From an uncultured Selenomonadales bacterium (GTDB taxonomy: Bacteria > Bacillota > Negativicutes > Acidaminococcales > Acidaminococcaceae), in contig ONAN01000001.1 of the NCBI GenBank assembly GCA_900315805.1, forward strand, positions 167,934-231,933: a stretch of DNA of 64,000 bases. Direction: 5' to 3'. Shown piece by piece: positions 8,276 to 16,075 of this stretch (the first letter of the stretch is position 1; every line of letters begins with the position of its first letter). Both the position numbers and the translations under genes were made by a program. The notes beneath the pieces are model-generated. The model was not told the DNA's origin. It was given only the letters and a program-made list of their open reading frames with translations, and searched no databases.

Positions 8276-9872
8276 CTTCTCCTCCGTCCTTCCCTTCCGG
8301 AACGACCGCCTTGGGCGGGAAGGTCACCATGAAGCGCGTGCCCTGCCCCACCTTGGAAAAGACTTCGATCGTACCGCGGTGGCGCCGTACGATTTCCTTG
8401 GCGATGGCCAGTCCCAGGCCCGTGCCCTTGACGGCACTGTTGTAATGGGACTTGTCCACTTTGTAGAAGCGGTCGAAAATATAAGGCTGGTCGGCTTCCG
8501 GAATGCCCGGGCCGTTGTCGACGACGGACATTTCGAAACTGCCGTCTTCCAGCATCTTCGTCTCATAACGTACGAAACTGCCTTCGGGGGAATACTTGAT
8601 GGCGTTGTCGCCCAGGATCAGGACGAGCTGGACCATCTGGTCCCCGTTGCCGTAAATTCGGCAGCCCTCCTGGAGCTGCAGGTCGATGGTGATGTGTTTC
8701 GGGTCGGCCTTCACCTTCAGCTGCTCCGCCACGGAGCGGATGATGTCCGCCATCGGCAGGGCTTCCACTTCTTCAGGCGTCAGTTTGTCCGACGCCTGCA
8801 GGCGGCTGATGTCGAGCAGGGCCCGCACCAGGCGTTCCAGCCGCTGCGTTTCCTTCGAAATCAGTTCGCAATAGCGTTTGTTGACCTCTTCGTCCGCATG
8901 GGGATCGTTCAGGTTGTCCTGGATGATCTCGATATAGCCGCGGATGATGGTGATGGGCGTGCGCAGTTCATGGGATACGTTGGCCACGAAATCGCGGCGC
9001 GTCTTTTCCATGCGGGCCAGTTTGCCCAGATAGGTGCTCAACTCTTCACTCAGATGGTTGATGGCCATGCCCAGTTCCGCCACTTCGTCGGCTCCGTTGA
9101 CGGAGACCTTGACGGAATAGTTGCCCTTGGCGATGGCCACGGTGGCATCCTTCATAGCGACCAGGGGCTTGACGATGAGCTGCGTCAGGCGCCGCACCAT
9201 GAAGAGGCTGATGATCAGCGCGATGAGGCCGACGATGGCCGTGAAGATGTAGATGTTCCGCAAAATGCCGCCAAAGCCGCTCATCGGCTCGGCCAGGAGG
9301 ATGGCCCCCTTATGGCCGGACCGGGAACCGTACGGGATACCGACCAGCATGACCTGCTGCTTGAAATACGGATGGTAGACCTGGGAGCGGACCGTGCCGC
9401 CTTCGTAAATGTTGTCCAGGATTTTGTTGACATGGTAGGATACGGTACCGCTCTTGATTTCCTGTGCCAGGCGCGACGTGTACTCGAACCGGGGAATCAG
9501 GTCCGCCGGGGCGGCCACGTCCGGTTTGGAGCTGTTGCCCTTGCCGTGTTCCTTGGCCGCGGCATCCACGTCGGCGCCGATGTTGGAGGCGGCCAGCAGG
9601 TTGTAGTTATCGTCGAACAGCCAGATACGGGCCCCCACCAGGTGATCGATGGCGATTAAGTACCGCATGAGCATGTAGTGGTTCGCGTCATTGTCAATGA
9701 AATATTCAACTGTCTCCGCCATTTCGCGTCCGCGTTCGGACAGCTCCTCTTCGCGGAGCTTGACGAAATAATCGGCAATCAAATAGGAAGTACCCGCCGA
9801 GACACCTACCACGACGATAACGATGATCGCCATGAAGCTGTACATGAGGCGAGTACTGAGGGATTTATTCAC
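8268..9872 (-). CDS. Sensor histidine kinase (partner of the downstream-read regulator at 9935)
   Basis: 534 residues. TM1 is about 8-33, an extracytoplasmic sensor domain about 34-204, and TM2 about 205-226. HAMP covers about 227-281 and HisKA has the phospho-acceptor His301 in SHELRTP. A HATPase follows with LGDNAIKYS (N box), DNGPGIP (G1) and GTGLGLAI (G2). The overall layout resembles PhoR/WalK/ResE kinases, but there is no PAS domain before HisKA. The gene lies 62 bases after its OmpR-type regulator, with a hairpin in the gap, and overlaps YqeG by 8 bases. The signal is unknown; the neighbours suggest cell-envelope sensing. Confidence 0.93.
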   Translation of the reverse strand: MNKSLSTRLMYSFMAIIVIVVVGVSAGTSYLIADYFVKLREEELSERGREMAETVEYFIDNDANHYMLMRYLIAIDHLVGARIWLFDDNYNLLAASNIGADVDAAAKEHGKGNSSKPDVAAPADLIPRFEYTSRLAQEIKSGTVSYHVNKILDNIYEGGTVRSQVYHPYFKQQVMLVGIPYGSRSGHKGAILLAEPMSGFGGILRNIYIFTAIVGLIALIISLFMVRRLTQLIVKPLVAMKDATVAIAKGNYSVKVSVNGADEVAELGMAINHLSEELSTYLGKLARMEKTRRDFVANVSHELRTPITIIRGYIEIIQDNLNDPHADEEVNKRYCELISKETQRLERLVRALLDISRLQASDKLTPEEVEALPMADIIRSVAEQLKVKADPKHITIDLQLQEGCRIYGNGDQMVQLVLILGDNAIKYSPEGSFVRYETKMLEDGSFEMSVVDNGPGIPEADQPYIFDRFYKVDKSHYNSAVKGTGLGLAIAKEIVRRHRGTIEVFSKVGQGTRFMVTFPPKAVVPEGKDGGEDA

Positions 9873-9911
9873 ATTGCACCTCGGATTGCAGGATTCGGAT
9901 TACGGCAGAAA

Positions 9912-9932
9912 GGAACCGCTGCGGGCGGTCCC
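9912..9932 (-). terminator. Hairpin between response regulator and kinase genes
   Basis: On the minus strand GGGACCGC (9932-9925) pairs with GCGGTTCC (9919-9912) across a 5-base loop, with one G-U pair, followed by TTTCT. It may be a partial terminator or an RNA-stability element that sets the regulator-to-kinase ratio. Confidence 0.45.
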
Positions 9933-9934
9933 TC

Positions 9935-10651
9935 TCAGGCCTTGGCCTGTTCGGCCGGCTGCTTCAGTTCGAACTTGTAGCCGACGCCCCACACCGTGGC
10001 GATGTCCCACGTGGAGTCCTTCGGCACGGCCAGTTTCTGGCGGATGCGTTTGATGTGCGTGTCCACCGTGCGGGTGTCGCCGAAATAGGTGTAGCCCCAG
10101 ATGGATTCCAGCAGCTGGTTGCGGGAATAGACTTTGCCCGGCGTGGAAGCCAGGTACCACAACAGTTCAAATTCCTTCGTCGTGAAGGTCACTTTGCGGC
10201 CGAACGACGTGACTTCCATCTTTTCCTGGTCGATGAAGAGGCCCGGGAACTCGATGGTCTTTTTGCCGGAAGCCAGCTGAAATCCGCCGGCGCGGCGCAG
10301 CACCGCCTTGACGCGGGCCACCACCTCGCGGGTGTTGAAAGGTTTCGTGATATAGTCGTCGGCACCCGTTTCCAGTCCCAGGATACGGTCGTCGTCATCG
10401 TCCTTGGCCGTCAGCATGATGATAGGGATATCATACTGTTTGCGGACTTTTTCGCAGACCTGCAGGCCGTCCATGACGGGCATCATGATGTCGAGCAGGA
10501 TGATGTCCGGATGTTCGGCATCCACTTTGTCCAGTGCATCCTGGCCGTTTTCCGCCTCGATGACCTGGAACCCTTCCTTCTGGAAATAGACACGCAGGAT
10601 TTCACGGATCTGCGGCTCGTCGTCCGCAATCAACACTTTGTAGTTGCTCAT
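9935..10651 (-). CDS. OmpR/PhoB-family response regulator
   Basis: 238 residues. The receiver domain (about 1-120) has the acidic pair D10-D11, phospho-acceptor Asp54 in LLDIMMP, Thr in MLTAKD and Lys in ITKPF. The winged-helix DNA-binding domain (about 135-230) shows LTTKEFELL-type packing, the recognition-helix region DTRTVDTHIKRIRQKL and the terminal VWGVGYKFE. It is first in the minus-strand run and precedes its kinase. The ATG at 10651 follows AAAAGGTGG. PhoP/WalR-like, but the regulon cannot be told from sequence. Confidence 0.95.
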   Translation of the reverse strand: MSNYKVLIADDEPQIREILRVYFQKEGFQVIEAENGQDALDKVDAEHPDIILLDIMMPVMDGLQVCEKVRKQYDIPIIMLTAKDDDDDRILGLETGADDYITKPFNTREVVARVKAVLRRAGGFQLASGKKTIEFPGLFIDQEKMEVTSFGRKVTFTTKEFELLWYLASTPGKVYSRNQLLESIWGYTYFGDTRTVDTHIKRIRQKLAVPKDSTWDIATVWGVGYKFELKQPAEQAKA

Positions 10652-10827
10652 AATTTTGTCCCACCTTTTTATTGTACAATCTTTGTTGGAAATGCCGAAA
10701 ACAGCCTCCGGGGAGTTTGTTTTCTACATTTAATGCCATAAGCTTTTCTTATTATATCAGAAATCGGCGGGGAATTTAACACTCTCCGCCCACTTTCACA
10801 AAAGGTTTACAACTTGCACGGAAGCGT

Positions 10828-10859
10828 AAAAAAACAGACAGGCCATCGGCCTGCCTGCT
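10828..10859 (-). terminator. Rho-independent terminator of the NlpC/P60 gene
   Basis: AGGCAGGCC and GGCCTGTCT form a 9-bp stem around GAT, followed on the minus strand by TTTTTTT (10834-10828). It lies 36 bases beyond the stop codon. Confidence 0.85.
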
Positions 10860-10895
10860 GTAAGTTCACATTCAGTTGTCTGTCGGACGAAAGGC

Positions 10896-11567
10896 TCAGT
10901 ATACGCGGCCTGCGCCGATGTACCGGGCACCCCAGTAACCACCGAATACGCTCGACACCATGACGCCGTTGCTGGAGGAGCAGTGGATGAACTGTCCGTT
11001 GCCAACGTAGATGCCTACGTGGGAAGCACCGGGGGCATAGGTCGTGAAGAATACCAGGTCGCCAGGACGCAGGGACGACGAAGAAATACGCGTCGAAGCG
11101 TAGTACTGCGCGTCTGCCGTACGAGGAATATAGATGCCGGACTGGGCGAACACATAGCTCGTGAAGCCGGAGCAATCAAAGCCGTAAGGAGAAGTGCCGC
11201 CGAACACATAAGGAACGCCCATCATGCTGTAGGCACTCCGTAGGATCGAGCGGGTCAGGGCACTGTTGCCGGAACGGTTGACCGGCATATCGCGGTTCAT
11301 GAGGCTGCGGTAAGTGGCTTCGCCGACGATACCATCGACTTCCAGACCGCGTGCCGCCTGGAATTCACGGACTGCTTCTTCCGTGGCCGGGCCGAAGACA
11401 CCGTCCACCGAACCGATGTTATAATTCATAGAAGCCAGCTGCTTCTGAATTTCAACTACTTCAGATCCACGGTCACCGGCCGAGAAATCTGCAAACGTCA
11501 TTGTCGCCGTCAAGCACGATAATGCGACAGCTACAATTGTAGAAAATACCTTACTCCTGGTTGACAC
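10896..11567 (-). CDS. Secreted NlpC/P60 peptidoglycan hydrolase with PG-binding domain
   Basis: 223 residues. A signal peptide covers about 1-26 (cleavage after TFA). A type 1 peptidoglycan-binding domain covers about 30-90 (DRGSEVVEIQKQL, DGVFGPATEEAVREFQ). An NlpC/P60 domain follows from about 105 with catalytic Cys132 in YGFDCSGF, His183 in SHVGIYVG and a third polar residue near His195. The expected activity is cleavage of D-Glu to meso-diaminopimelate bonds in stem peptides. The GTG at 11567 is preferred because it gives a clean signal peptide and follows AAAGGAC by about 12 bases; the open frame runs 16 codons further. A roughly 180-base 5' leader separates it from an extended -10 promoter. 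Confidence 0.92.
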   Translation of the reverse strand: MSTRSKVFSTIVAVALSCLTATMTFADFSAGDRGSEVVEIQKQLASMNYNIGSVDGVFGPATEEAVREFQAARGLEVDGIVGEATYRSLMNRDMPVNRSGNSALTRSILRSAYSMMGVPYVFGGTSPYGFDCSGFTSYVFAQSGIYIPRTADAQYYASTRISSSSLRPGDLVFFTTYAPGASHVGIYVGNGQFIHCSSSNGVMVSSVFGGYWGARYIGAGRVY

Positions 11568-11756
11568 TGTAACGCACGTCCTTTCACTGGTTTGATCGGA
11601 GTGAAGACCCCTCAAAGGTCATTCATGTTTGTCTGTTTGCGTTCGTTCATGTCGTGCCACAGAGTGTACAGCAACCACCGGACCCCTTCAGCCGCCGGCC
11701 GAAATACTCTCTCAAATCAACACAACTCGCGTTTTTGCTAAACGTTTACAGAGGTT

Positions 11757-11785
11757 ATTATAGCACAAATGGCACCTCAAAATGT
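11757..11785 (-). promoter_or_regulatory. Extended -10 promoter for the NlpC/P60 gene
   Basis: On the minus strand TGC-TATAAT (TATAAT at 11762-11757) forms an extended -10, with a weak ACATTT at 11785-11780, 17 bases upstream. The transcript would carry a leader of about 180 bases (about 11568-11750). I could not match that leader to the c-di-AMP (ydaO) consensus or any other riboswitch. The rest of 11786-11984 is AT-rich with no gene. Confidence 0.55.
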
Positions 11786-11984
11786 GAAAAAAATGCGAAG
11801 TTATTTCAATGTGTCACTTTGACGACTATATGATGTCATTTTGCGCATTTGTCAACCATGCGGTTTGTCGAAAATTGTATACTGTTTTAATACAATTTAT
11901 CACCGGATTTTTAGCACCATGGAATTTCACAAGTCATAAAGTGATCCGTGAAAATTTTCCTTGACAATACAAGACAATACAATA

Positions 11985-12012
11985 AGAAAAAAGGCTGCCG
12001 TTTCCGGCAGCC
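11985..12012 (-). terminator. Rho-independent terminator of rnpB
   Basis: GGCTGCCG and CGGCAGCC form a perfect 8-bp stem with a GAAA loop (12012-11993), followed on the minus strand by a T-run. It lies about 12 bases beyond the mature 3' end. Confidence 0.9.
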
Positions 12013-12024
12013 ATGGTTTCGAGT

Positions 12025-12375
12025 GTGAGTATTCAATAAGCCGAGTTCTGTACCGACGAGCGGTGGCAATCATTTATCTATACCAGGGATTACTCCCCGG
12101 TTACAGCGACACAACCCGGAAGGTTCAGCGGGCAACATCATCCCTTCCCTATTTGGTCTTACTCCGAGTGGGGTTTACCAAGCCAAGTAATTACTTACTT
12201 GCTGGTGCGCTCTTACCGCACCGTTCCACCCTTACCAGGCAAGCCTGGCGGTACACTTTTCTGTGGCACTATCCCTGAGATTTCTCTCGCCGGACGTTAT
12301 CCGGCACTCTGCCCTTTGGAGCTCGGACTTTCCTCACCGTCCGCAAGGGACGCCGCGATTGCCTTTTATACTCAC
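12025..12375 (-). ncRNA. rnpB: RNase P RNA (catalytic subunit)
   Basis: About 351 nt on the minus strand. The P1 helix is seen directly: GTGAGTAT at the 5' end (12375-12368) pairs with ATACTCAC at the 3' end (12032-12025). The conserved core GAGGAAAGTCCGAGCTCC lies near the 5' end (about 12330), followed by AGTGCCACAGAAA, and the 3' side has TACAGAACTCGGCTTATTG. It is the ribozyme that matures tRNA 5' ends. It has its own promoter 7 bases upstream and a strong terminator. Helix boundaries were read by eye, so the ends could move by a few bases. Confidence 0.95.
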
Positions 12376-12381
12376 GAGCGT

Positions 12382-12410
12382 AGTATACCATACTGTGTTT
12401 CAATTGGCAA
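12382..12410 (-). promoter_or_regulatory. Promoter of rnpB
   Basis: TTGCCA (12410-12405), a 17-base spacer and TATACT (12387-12382) with an upstream TGG that makes it an extended -10. The predicted start falls at about 12377, matching the 5' edge of P1. Confidence 0.85.
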
Positions 12411-12570
12411 GTACGCCTGCTTCCCTTTTTCGAAAAAATATCAGGACTTTTTATAGGATATTTTAAAAAAATTTATAACACAATGGCAATTTCTGTCATT
12501 TCGGAGTATTATAATAGCAGGATAAGTAAAGTTTGGTTAGGGAACAAAATACTAGGGGAGGGATAGGAAT

Positions 12571-12942
12571 ATGCCTAAAAATGGAGCTACGGAGACAATT
12601 GCCAGCCGCATATCGTACCTTATCCGCAAAAAGAAGCTTACTTCGCGGGAATTCAGCGAAATCTGCCAGATTCCGGTTTCTTCATTATTTGCCTACACGT
12701 CGGGCAAATCGGAGCCGAAAGCTTCCACCGTCATGCGGATCTCCAAAGCCTTTCTGGTCGACCCGGCCTGGCTTATGGGGGAAGGCGAGCTGGAAGACAT
12801 GTACGATGCGACCAGCAGCCTGCATATGAATGCACCGGTGGAAAAAGAACTCCAGCATTACCTGCGGGAACTGGACGACGATTCCCAGATGATGATCTTG
12901 CGGATCACGAAAGCACTGGCCCTGCAGAAACAGGAACAGTGA
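12571..12942 (+). CDS. XRE-family HTH transcriptional regulator
   Basis: 123 residues. The N-terminal half (about 8-70) is a Cro/C1-type helix-turn-helix: ASRISYLIRKKKLTSREFSEI, then IPVSSLFAYTSGKSEPKASTVMRISKAFLVDPAWLMGEG, where the family ending DPAWLMGEG marks the end of the domain. The C-terminal part (about 80-123) is a short helical tail, possibly for dimerisation. Targets are unknown. The gene is single, reads divergently from rnpB, has a TATAAT at 12510-12515 with no clear -35, and follows GGGAGGGATAGG. It ends at a bidirectional terminator. Confidence 0.9.
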   Translation: MPKNGATETIASRISYLIRKKKLTSREFSEICQIPVSSLFAYTSGKSEPKASTVMRISKAFLVDPAWLMGEGELEDMYDATSSLHMNAPVEKELQHYLRELDDDSQMMILRITKALALQKQEQ

Positions 12943-12965
12943 GCAAAACTGAAAATCCGGATAAG

Positions 12966-13000
12966 AAAAGAGGGATGCGGTTTTTCCGCATCCCTCTTTT
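12966..13000. terminator. Bidirectional terminator
   Basis: AAAAGAGGGATGCGG and its exact complement form a 15-bp stem with a TTTTT loop, flanked by A-run and T-run. It serves both the XRE gene (plus) and the small gene at 13011-13244 (minus). Confidence 0.9.
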
Positions 13001-13010
13001 CGCCTTCTTT

Positions 13011-13244
13011 TTACCGTTTCAGGTAAACGCGAAGGTACTCTTTGTAATGTTGGAGCGAAGCCAGTAAGATGTCACTGGTCGTCGAATAAGGAAATTCATC
13101 GCTCAAAACGCGCGCATAAGGAAGCATCGCCTTGATTTCCTTGACGGTCTTCTTCAGCTCTTCGAGCTCTTCCGGGCTTGTCCGGACCTGGTAGAACTTG
13201 TTCATGCTCTCGCCGTGGACTGGCTGCCTCTTTTTCCTTTCCAT
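13011..13244 (-). CDS. Small hypothetical protein
   Basis: 77 residues, highly charged, mostly helical. The middle TSPEELEELKKTVKEIKAML should form one amphipathic helix, and the tail TSDILLASLQHYKEYLRVYLKR another basic one. I see no known motif. The ATG at 13244 follows AAAGGGGA by 9 bases, and the gene ends directly at a strong bidirectional terminator, which supports real transcription. Confidence 0.65.
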   Translation of the reverse strand: MERKKRQPVHGESMNKFYQVRTSPEELEELKKTVKEIKAMLPYARVLSDEFPYSTTSDILLASLQHYKEYLRVYLKR

Positions 13245-13349
13245 ACCTGATTATCCCCTTTCTTTGTAGACGCCCGGACCAGCGCAAGGTTTTTGATGGG
13301 TCCCTTGCAATTTTTTATCTCTGCTTGGTCCTTACGCCCGTGGTGCATT

Positions 13350-13409
13350 GGAACTACTACTGGATCTACTGATGGAACTACTGGATCTGATGGGTCTACG
13401 GGGGTCTCT
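13350..13409 (+). repeat. Degenerate 9-base repeat tract (Gly-X-Y coding periodicity)
   Basis: Six imperfect 9-mers of the form GGAACTACT / GGATCTACT / GGAACTACT / GGATCTGAT / GGGTCTACG / GGGGTCTCT, interrupted twice by an extra codon. Read on the plus strand they encode GTT, GST, GTT, GSD, GST, GVS, like bacterial collagen-type repeats. No credible gene contains them. The tract sits in the 204-base gap between the small gene and yhaM, where I see no other feature. Confidence 0.5.
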
Positions 13410-13448
13410 GTGAAACAGCTTTACGCCGGCCGGTACGCCGCAGCAGGA

Positions 13449-14381
13449 TTATTTCTTAAGGAACAGGTCCCGCTTGAGCATATAGTCGAAACTCCAGCTG
13501 CCCTTTGCTTCCGCCGTGTCGAACTGGTTCATGACGGCATCCAGCTCGTCGGCGTAGTGCACGATGAAGGCTTCTTTGGTGACACATTCCATGGGGGAAC
13601 CCTTTTCCCTTTCCCCGTGATGGGAAAGGATGATGTGCAACAGTTCCTGGATGGAGGCGGCAGGAATCTTCTGGTCCGCCGCGGCATCCCGGACCATGAG
13701 CGCGGAAATGGTGATATGGCCCAGGAGTTTGCCTTCCGTCATATACGGGAAGCCGAGCTCCGTACTGATTTCCCTGACCTTGCCGACATCGTGCAGCAGG
13801 GCGCCGCTGATAACGAGGTCCATATCCACATTCCCAATGGTTTCGGCCATGGATGCTGCCAGTTCCGCAACATTCACCGTATGTTCTAAAAGGCCGCCTA
13901 AATAGGCATGATGCATTTTCATGCCCGCAGGGGTCTTAAAAAACGTCTTACAGAATCCGGGGTTAAAGACGGTTTCCAGTATTTTCCGCAGCGTCGGTGT
14001 ATGGACGCGTTTACACAGAGCCTGAAATTTTGCTTCATAGGCCTGGTGGTCAAAACGGCCTTCCGGCATGAGCATGGACACATCGTCTTCCGGTTTCAGC
14101 GGTTCGATGTGTTCAATCAGGACCTGCAGTCCGGTGCTCGAATACTTGGAAATATCGACTTTCCCTGATACGAAATAAGCCTGCGGTTTGGAATTATCCG
14201 AGTTCCGGATGATTTCGACCGTATTGGCATCAAACGTGATATACGGCAGGGAGCCGCTCTTGTCTTCTACATTACCCCGGGCAAACAGGCTTTCACTCGG
14301 CGATTTCGATCTGCCTGTCTTGATGGTCTTCAAAATCATCGGCTGGAAAACGTTTTCCCCAGCAACCAGTTCACTGATCAT
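13449..14381 (-). CDS. yhaM: 3'-5' exoribonuclease YhaM family (OB-fold plus HD domain)
   Basis: 310 residues, close to Bacillus YhaM. An N-terminal OB-type nucleic-acid binding region (about 10-100) precedes an HD hydrolase domain. Metal-binding motifs are HHAYLGGLLEHT (about 155-166), LLHDVGK (about 195) and LSHHGEREKGSP, followed by a conserved Asp in HYADELDA. The family degrades RNA and single-stranded DNA from the 3' end. The ATG at 14381 follows GGGAGTGA. It is monocistronic between the nif3 end and the repeat tract. Confidence 0.93.
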   Translation of the reverse strand: MISELVAGENVFQPMILKTIKTGRSKSPSESLFARGNVEDKSGSLPYITFDANTVEIIRNSDNSKPQAYFVSGKVDISKYSSTGLQVLIEHIEPLKPEDDVSMLMPEGRFDHQAYEAKFQALCKRVHTPTLRKILETVFNPGFCKTFFKTPAGMKMHHAYLGGLLEHTVNVAELAASMAETIGNVDMDLVISGALLHDVGKVREISTELGFPYMTEGKLLGHITISALMVRDAAADQKIPAASIQELLHIILSHHGEREKGSPMECVTKEAFIVHYADELDAVMNQFDTAEAKGSWSFDYMLKRDLFLKK

Positions 14382-14499
14382 GAATTTATCACTCCCGGAA
14401 ATTTTCTATAAATTTATTACTCCTATATCATATCACATAATCGTGACAGATGTATGTTAATTTACACGTTTTCTTTTAATTTGACGGCAAAGAACCGGC

Positions 14500-15297
14500 T
14501 CAGAGGATTTTCAGCACCGGTTTTTCCCGGGCCACCAGTACCCGGACGGCATACCCTTCCTTGCTCAGGCGCAGGGCCAGCCGGTCCGCAAAATGATTGA
14601 CGGCGATGAGTTCCGTCCCCTGATGGGTGCCGTCGATGATGTTGATGCCCCTACCCTGCGCATCCTGTGCGTCGTGGTACTTCACGTCGCCCGTGACATA
14701 CGTGTCGGCGCCGGAACGTACCGCTTCTTTCAGGAAGTCCATGCCGGAACCGCTGCAGACGGCCACTTTATGGACGGATTTTCCGGCTGGGACGACCGTG
14801 ATATGGTCCAGGCCGAGCTTCTGTTTCACTGTTTCGGCGAAGGCGTCCAGTTCCATCGGCTGCGGCAGATAACCGACGCGGCCCAGGCCGGCCAGGCGGC
14901 CTTCCTGGATGGCGCAGAGCGTTTCCCGGTTGTCCAGGCCCAGCAGTTCCGCCAATACGTCGTTGATGCCGCCTACGGCGCTGTCCAGGTTCGTATGGGC
15001 GCTGAAGACCGCGATGCCCTTTTCCACGGCTTCCAACAGCAGGGCCGTGCGCCAGTCCTCATCGGTCAGGCGCCGGATGCTTTTGAAGATGGCGGGATGG
15101 TGCGTCACAATCAGGTTGGCATGCAGTTCCTCTGCCTGCTTCAGCACATCGGACGAAAAATCCAGGGCGCACAGAATGACTCGGACAGGCATGCCCATAT
15201 GGCCTGCCATGAGGCCTACGTTGTCCCACTCTTCCGCAAGGGAAGGCGGTGCTATCTCGTTCAGGATTTCAATGACGTTCTTCACGGACGCTGTCAT
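14500..15297 (-). CDS. Nif3-like dinuclear metal centre protein
   Basis: 265 residues. Metal-binding signatures: EEWDNVGL, THHPAIFKS (His pair), SAHTNLD, and the C-terminal DGTHQGTE. This is the short form, without the roughly 100-residue PII-like insert that many Firmicute members carry in the middle. The family forms hexameric toroids; proposed roles include GTP cyclohydrolase I-like activity, but none is settled. Its first 29 bases overlap the end of trmK, a pairing conserved across Firmicutes. Confidence 0.93.
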   Translation of the reverse strand: MTASVKNVIEILNEIAPPSLAEEWDNVGLMAGHMGMPVRVILCALDFSSDVLKQAEELHANLIVTHHPAIFKSIRRLTDEDWRTALLLEAVEKGIAVFSAHTNLDSAVGGINDVLAELLGLDNRETLCAIQEGRLAGLGRVGYLPQPMELDAFAETVKQKLGLDHITVVPAGKSVHKVAVCSGSGMDFLKEAVRSGADTYVTGDVKYHDAQDAQGRGINIIDGTHQGTELIAVNHFADRLALRLSKEGYAVRVLVAREKPVLKIL

Positions 15298-15979
15298 GTT
15301 GTAACAACTCCTCTAACTCTGTATGGATTGCCTGCCAGTGACGGTATTTTTCACTGGCCGCCGCTTCCCTGCTGTGTTCCATCTGCCGGAGCAGTGCCCC
15401 GTAATGGTGTTCCAGTTCTGTCAGCCAGACGCGGCGTAAGGGTGAATCTTTGCGCAGGATCACAGGGCCTGCTGCCTTTTCCAGGTCCGTCAGGGTCCCC
15501 TGCCGTCCCGGTGTAACGACTAAAATGACGTAGAGCCGTTCCCGCTCCTCGCAAAGGACTTCGTCGCGGATACAGTACCCGTGTCCCGCAAGCCATTCCC
15601 GCAGTTCCGCCTGCCCGTTCATGGGCTGCAAAACGAACGTGCGGACACCGGAGGCGATGGCCGGATTTTCCTCCAAAATCATGCGGATGGTACTTCCGCC
15701 CATGCCGGCAATGACGACCGCTTCGGCTTCACCGGGCCGCAGGCCGGCCAGTCCCGGCGCCTGACGCACCTCGATGCGGTCCCCCAGCGCGTACCGGGAC
15801 ACCGTTTCCCGGGCCGCGGCACAGGGTCCTTCGGCAATATCGGAGGCAACCACTCTGGAACAGCGGCCGGACTGGATCAACAGGACCGGAACGTAGCCGT
15901 GGTCCGTGCCGATGTCGGCTGCTGTCTGACAGGCAGGAACCAGCGATGCCACCGTTTCCAATCTCACTCCTGCGTTCAT
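15269..15979 (-). CDS. trmK: tRNA (adenine-22-N1)-methyltransferase
   Basis: 236 residues. A Rossmann-type methyltransferase domain carries the SAM-binding ADIGTDHGYVPVLL (about 21-34), the acidic VASDIAEGP, and the active-site region VVIAGMGGSTIRMIL. A helical C-terminal part (about 165-236), rich in Glu and Gln, is the TrmK-specific coiled coil that binds tRNA. It modifies A22 in the D-arm. It overlaps nif3 by 29 bases and follows AGGGG before the ATG at 15979. Confidence 0.95.
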   Translation of the reverse strand: MNAGVRLETVASLVPACQTAADIGTDHGYVPVLLIQSGRCSRVVASDIAEGPCAAARETVSRYALGDRIEVRQAPGLAGLRPGEAEAVVIAGMGGSTIRMILEENPAIASGVRTFVLQPMNGQAELREWLAGHGYCIRDEVLCEERERLYVILVVTPGRQGTLTDLEKAAGPVILRKDSPLRRVWLTELEHHYGALLRQMEHSREAAASEKYRHWQAIHTELEELLQHDSVREERH

Positions 15980-16017
15980 AACAATATCCCCTGATAACTT
16001 GAATTTTGTTATTTACA

Positions 16018-16023
16018 TTATAA
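16018..16023 (-). promoter_or_regulatory. Probable extended -10 for trmK-nif3
   Basis: On the minus strand TGT-TATAAT (16023-16018) lies 38 bases before the trmK start. No good -35 is visible 17 bases upstream (TTTCCC), so the extended TG would have to compensate. Confidence 0.45.
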
Positions 16024-16075
16024 CAAAAAGCGTTGTCAGGGGAAAGATGCAAAGCGTATTCCTTTTTGTTCCGCC

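Noticed and set aside
6819..9659. 946-codon plus-strand open frame opposite the amidase, YqeG and kinase genes
   Set aside because: Antisense shadow of three clear genes; composition is Gly/Val/Arg-rich with no family signature.
11568..11750. c-di-AMP (ydaO) riboswitch upstream of the NlpC/P60 gene
   Set aside because: Genomic context is suggestive, but the conserved aptamer core is not readable in the leader.
12033..12456. Short plus-strand open frames across 12.0-12.5 kb
   Set aside because: They lie on the complement of the RNase P RNA, which explains the sequence fully.
13293..13889. Collagen-like gene containing the Gly-X-Y tract
   Set aside because: The open frame continues into antisense of yhaM, has no ribosome site and only about 20 repeat residues.
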